The notes under the pieces are model-generated. The model searched no databases, was not told the DNA's origin, and worked only from the letters and a program-made list of their open reading frames with translations. This document shows, one piece after another, positions 5,584 through 5,947 of a DNA stretch of 5,947 bases. The position numbers were made by a program, and so were the translations under genes. This stretch comes from JAHJDO01 sp030671985 [NCBI: bacterium] (lineage in GTDB: Bacteria > JAHJDO01), in the NCBI GenBank assembly GCA_030671985.1, contig DAOVHI010000092.1:1-5947 (forward strand), read 5' to 3'. Position 1 is the first letter of the stretch. Each line of letters opens with the position of its first letter.

Positions 5584-5947
5584 TAAGGTCGTTCTCATCA
5601 CAGGAGGAGCAGGATTTCTCGGCTCATTTGTAGTAGAGAAGTTAAAAAAAATGGGATGTAAAGATATTTTTGTCACAAGAAGCAAAGATTATGACCTTGT
5701 CCAAATGGAGGCGGTGAAAAAACTTTATCATGATTCAAAGCCGGATATTGTAATACACCTTGCGGCAAAGGTTGGCGGAATAGGAGCAAATCGCGAAAAT
5801 CCCGGTAAATTCTTTTATGATAATTTGATGATGGGCGTTCAGATGATAGAGCAAGGCAAAAGGTTTGGAATAGAAAAGTTTGTCGCGCTCGGGACTATAT
5901 GTTGTTATCCCAAATTCACTCCCGTCCCATTTAATGAGAAAGATTTA
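5573..5947 (+). CDS. GDP-L-fucose synthase-like NAD(P)-dependent epimerase/reductase (3' end beyond window)
   Basis: The first 125 codons of a short-chain dehydrogenase of the extended sugar-nucleotide type are present. The cofactor motif is GGAGFLG at residues 11-17, after strand [22 protein letters not shown] (67-82) is the family hallmark that distinguishes GDP-fucose synthases (GER family) from most other epimerases. LGTICCYPK then aligns with LGSSCIYPK of the E. coli enzyme, placing Thr where that enzyme has its catalytic Ser. The Tyr-x-x-x-Lys pair lies beyond the window. GDP-L-fucose synthase converts GDP-4-keto-6-deoxymannose to GDP-L-fucose with NADPH, for O-antigen or exopolysaccharide. 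The start overlaps the regulator's last codons, with GAGG at 5559-5562 ten bases upstream of the ATG, indicating translational coupling. A GDP-mannose dehydratase gene or other polysaccharide genes would be expected nearby; none is visible here. A related sugar-nucleotide reductase remains possible. Confidence 0.85.
   Translation, partial: MLNNKVVLITGGAGFLGSFVVEKLKKMGCKDIFVTRSKDYDLVQMEAVKKLYHDSKPDIVIHLAAKVGGIGANRENPGKFFYDNLMMGVQMIEQGKRFGIEKFVALGTICCYPKFTPVPFNEKDL

Noticed and set aside
1-5947. CRISPR array, tRNA, rRNA or riboswitch
   Set aside because: No regularly spaced direct repeats, cloverleaf with CCA-adjacent acceptor stem, rRNA signature or conserved aptamer core was seen on either strand.

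Overview
This is an AT-rich bacterial window of about 5.9 kb. It looks chromosomal and probably comes from a Gram-negative-type organism: it holds an exported protein with a Sec-type signal peptide, the start of a GDP-fucose synthase gene of the kind used for surface polysaccharides, and a REP-associated (RAYT) transposase. The lineage cannot be fixed from the sequence. An uncultivated phylum is possible, but that is a guess.

Positions 1-989 hold two broken genes head to tail. A fragment resembling the linker and start of the dimerisation domain of a CheA-type chemotaxis kinase runs into the C-terminal RecA-like half of an RhlE-type DEAD-box RNA helicase. The helicase has lost its ATP-binding half, and homology switches from one reading frame to another near positions 280-295. 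A possible terminator follows the helicase. Positions 1136-1622 carry two small genes of unknown function, one probably soluble and one a two-helix membrane protein. Positions 1729-2268 carry an apparently intact RAYT transposase of the IS200/Y1 HUH superfamily. Its coding sequence contains two 28-bp REP-like palindromes in opposite orientation.

Positions 2287-3573 encode a complete flavoprotein of the HI0933/YhiN/BaiN family. It meets, tail to tail with a 16-bp overlap, a leftward operon of an exported protein of unknown function (4935 to 4462) followed by a XerC/XerD-type tyrosine recombinase (4472 to 3558).

A compact divergent control region (about 4936-5088) separates that operon from a rightward one. 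The rightward operon encodes a GbsR/MarR-type regulator (5089-5583) and, overlapping it by 11 bp, the first 125 codons of a GDP-L-fucose synthase-like enzyme (5573 to the window edge). The regulator's promoter (TTGACA, 17 bp, TATTCT) is overlapped by a 36-bp nested palindrome made of two abutting ATTCT-N6-AGAAT-like sites. This is the clearest regulatory signal in the window and a good candidate for an autoregulatory operator that would also control the sugar-nucleotide gene.

The most notable observations are this operator, the paired REP-like palindromes inside the transposase gene, and the kinase/helicase junction. I see no CRISPR array, rRNA or tRNA, and no clear evidence of a wholly new multi-gene system.
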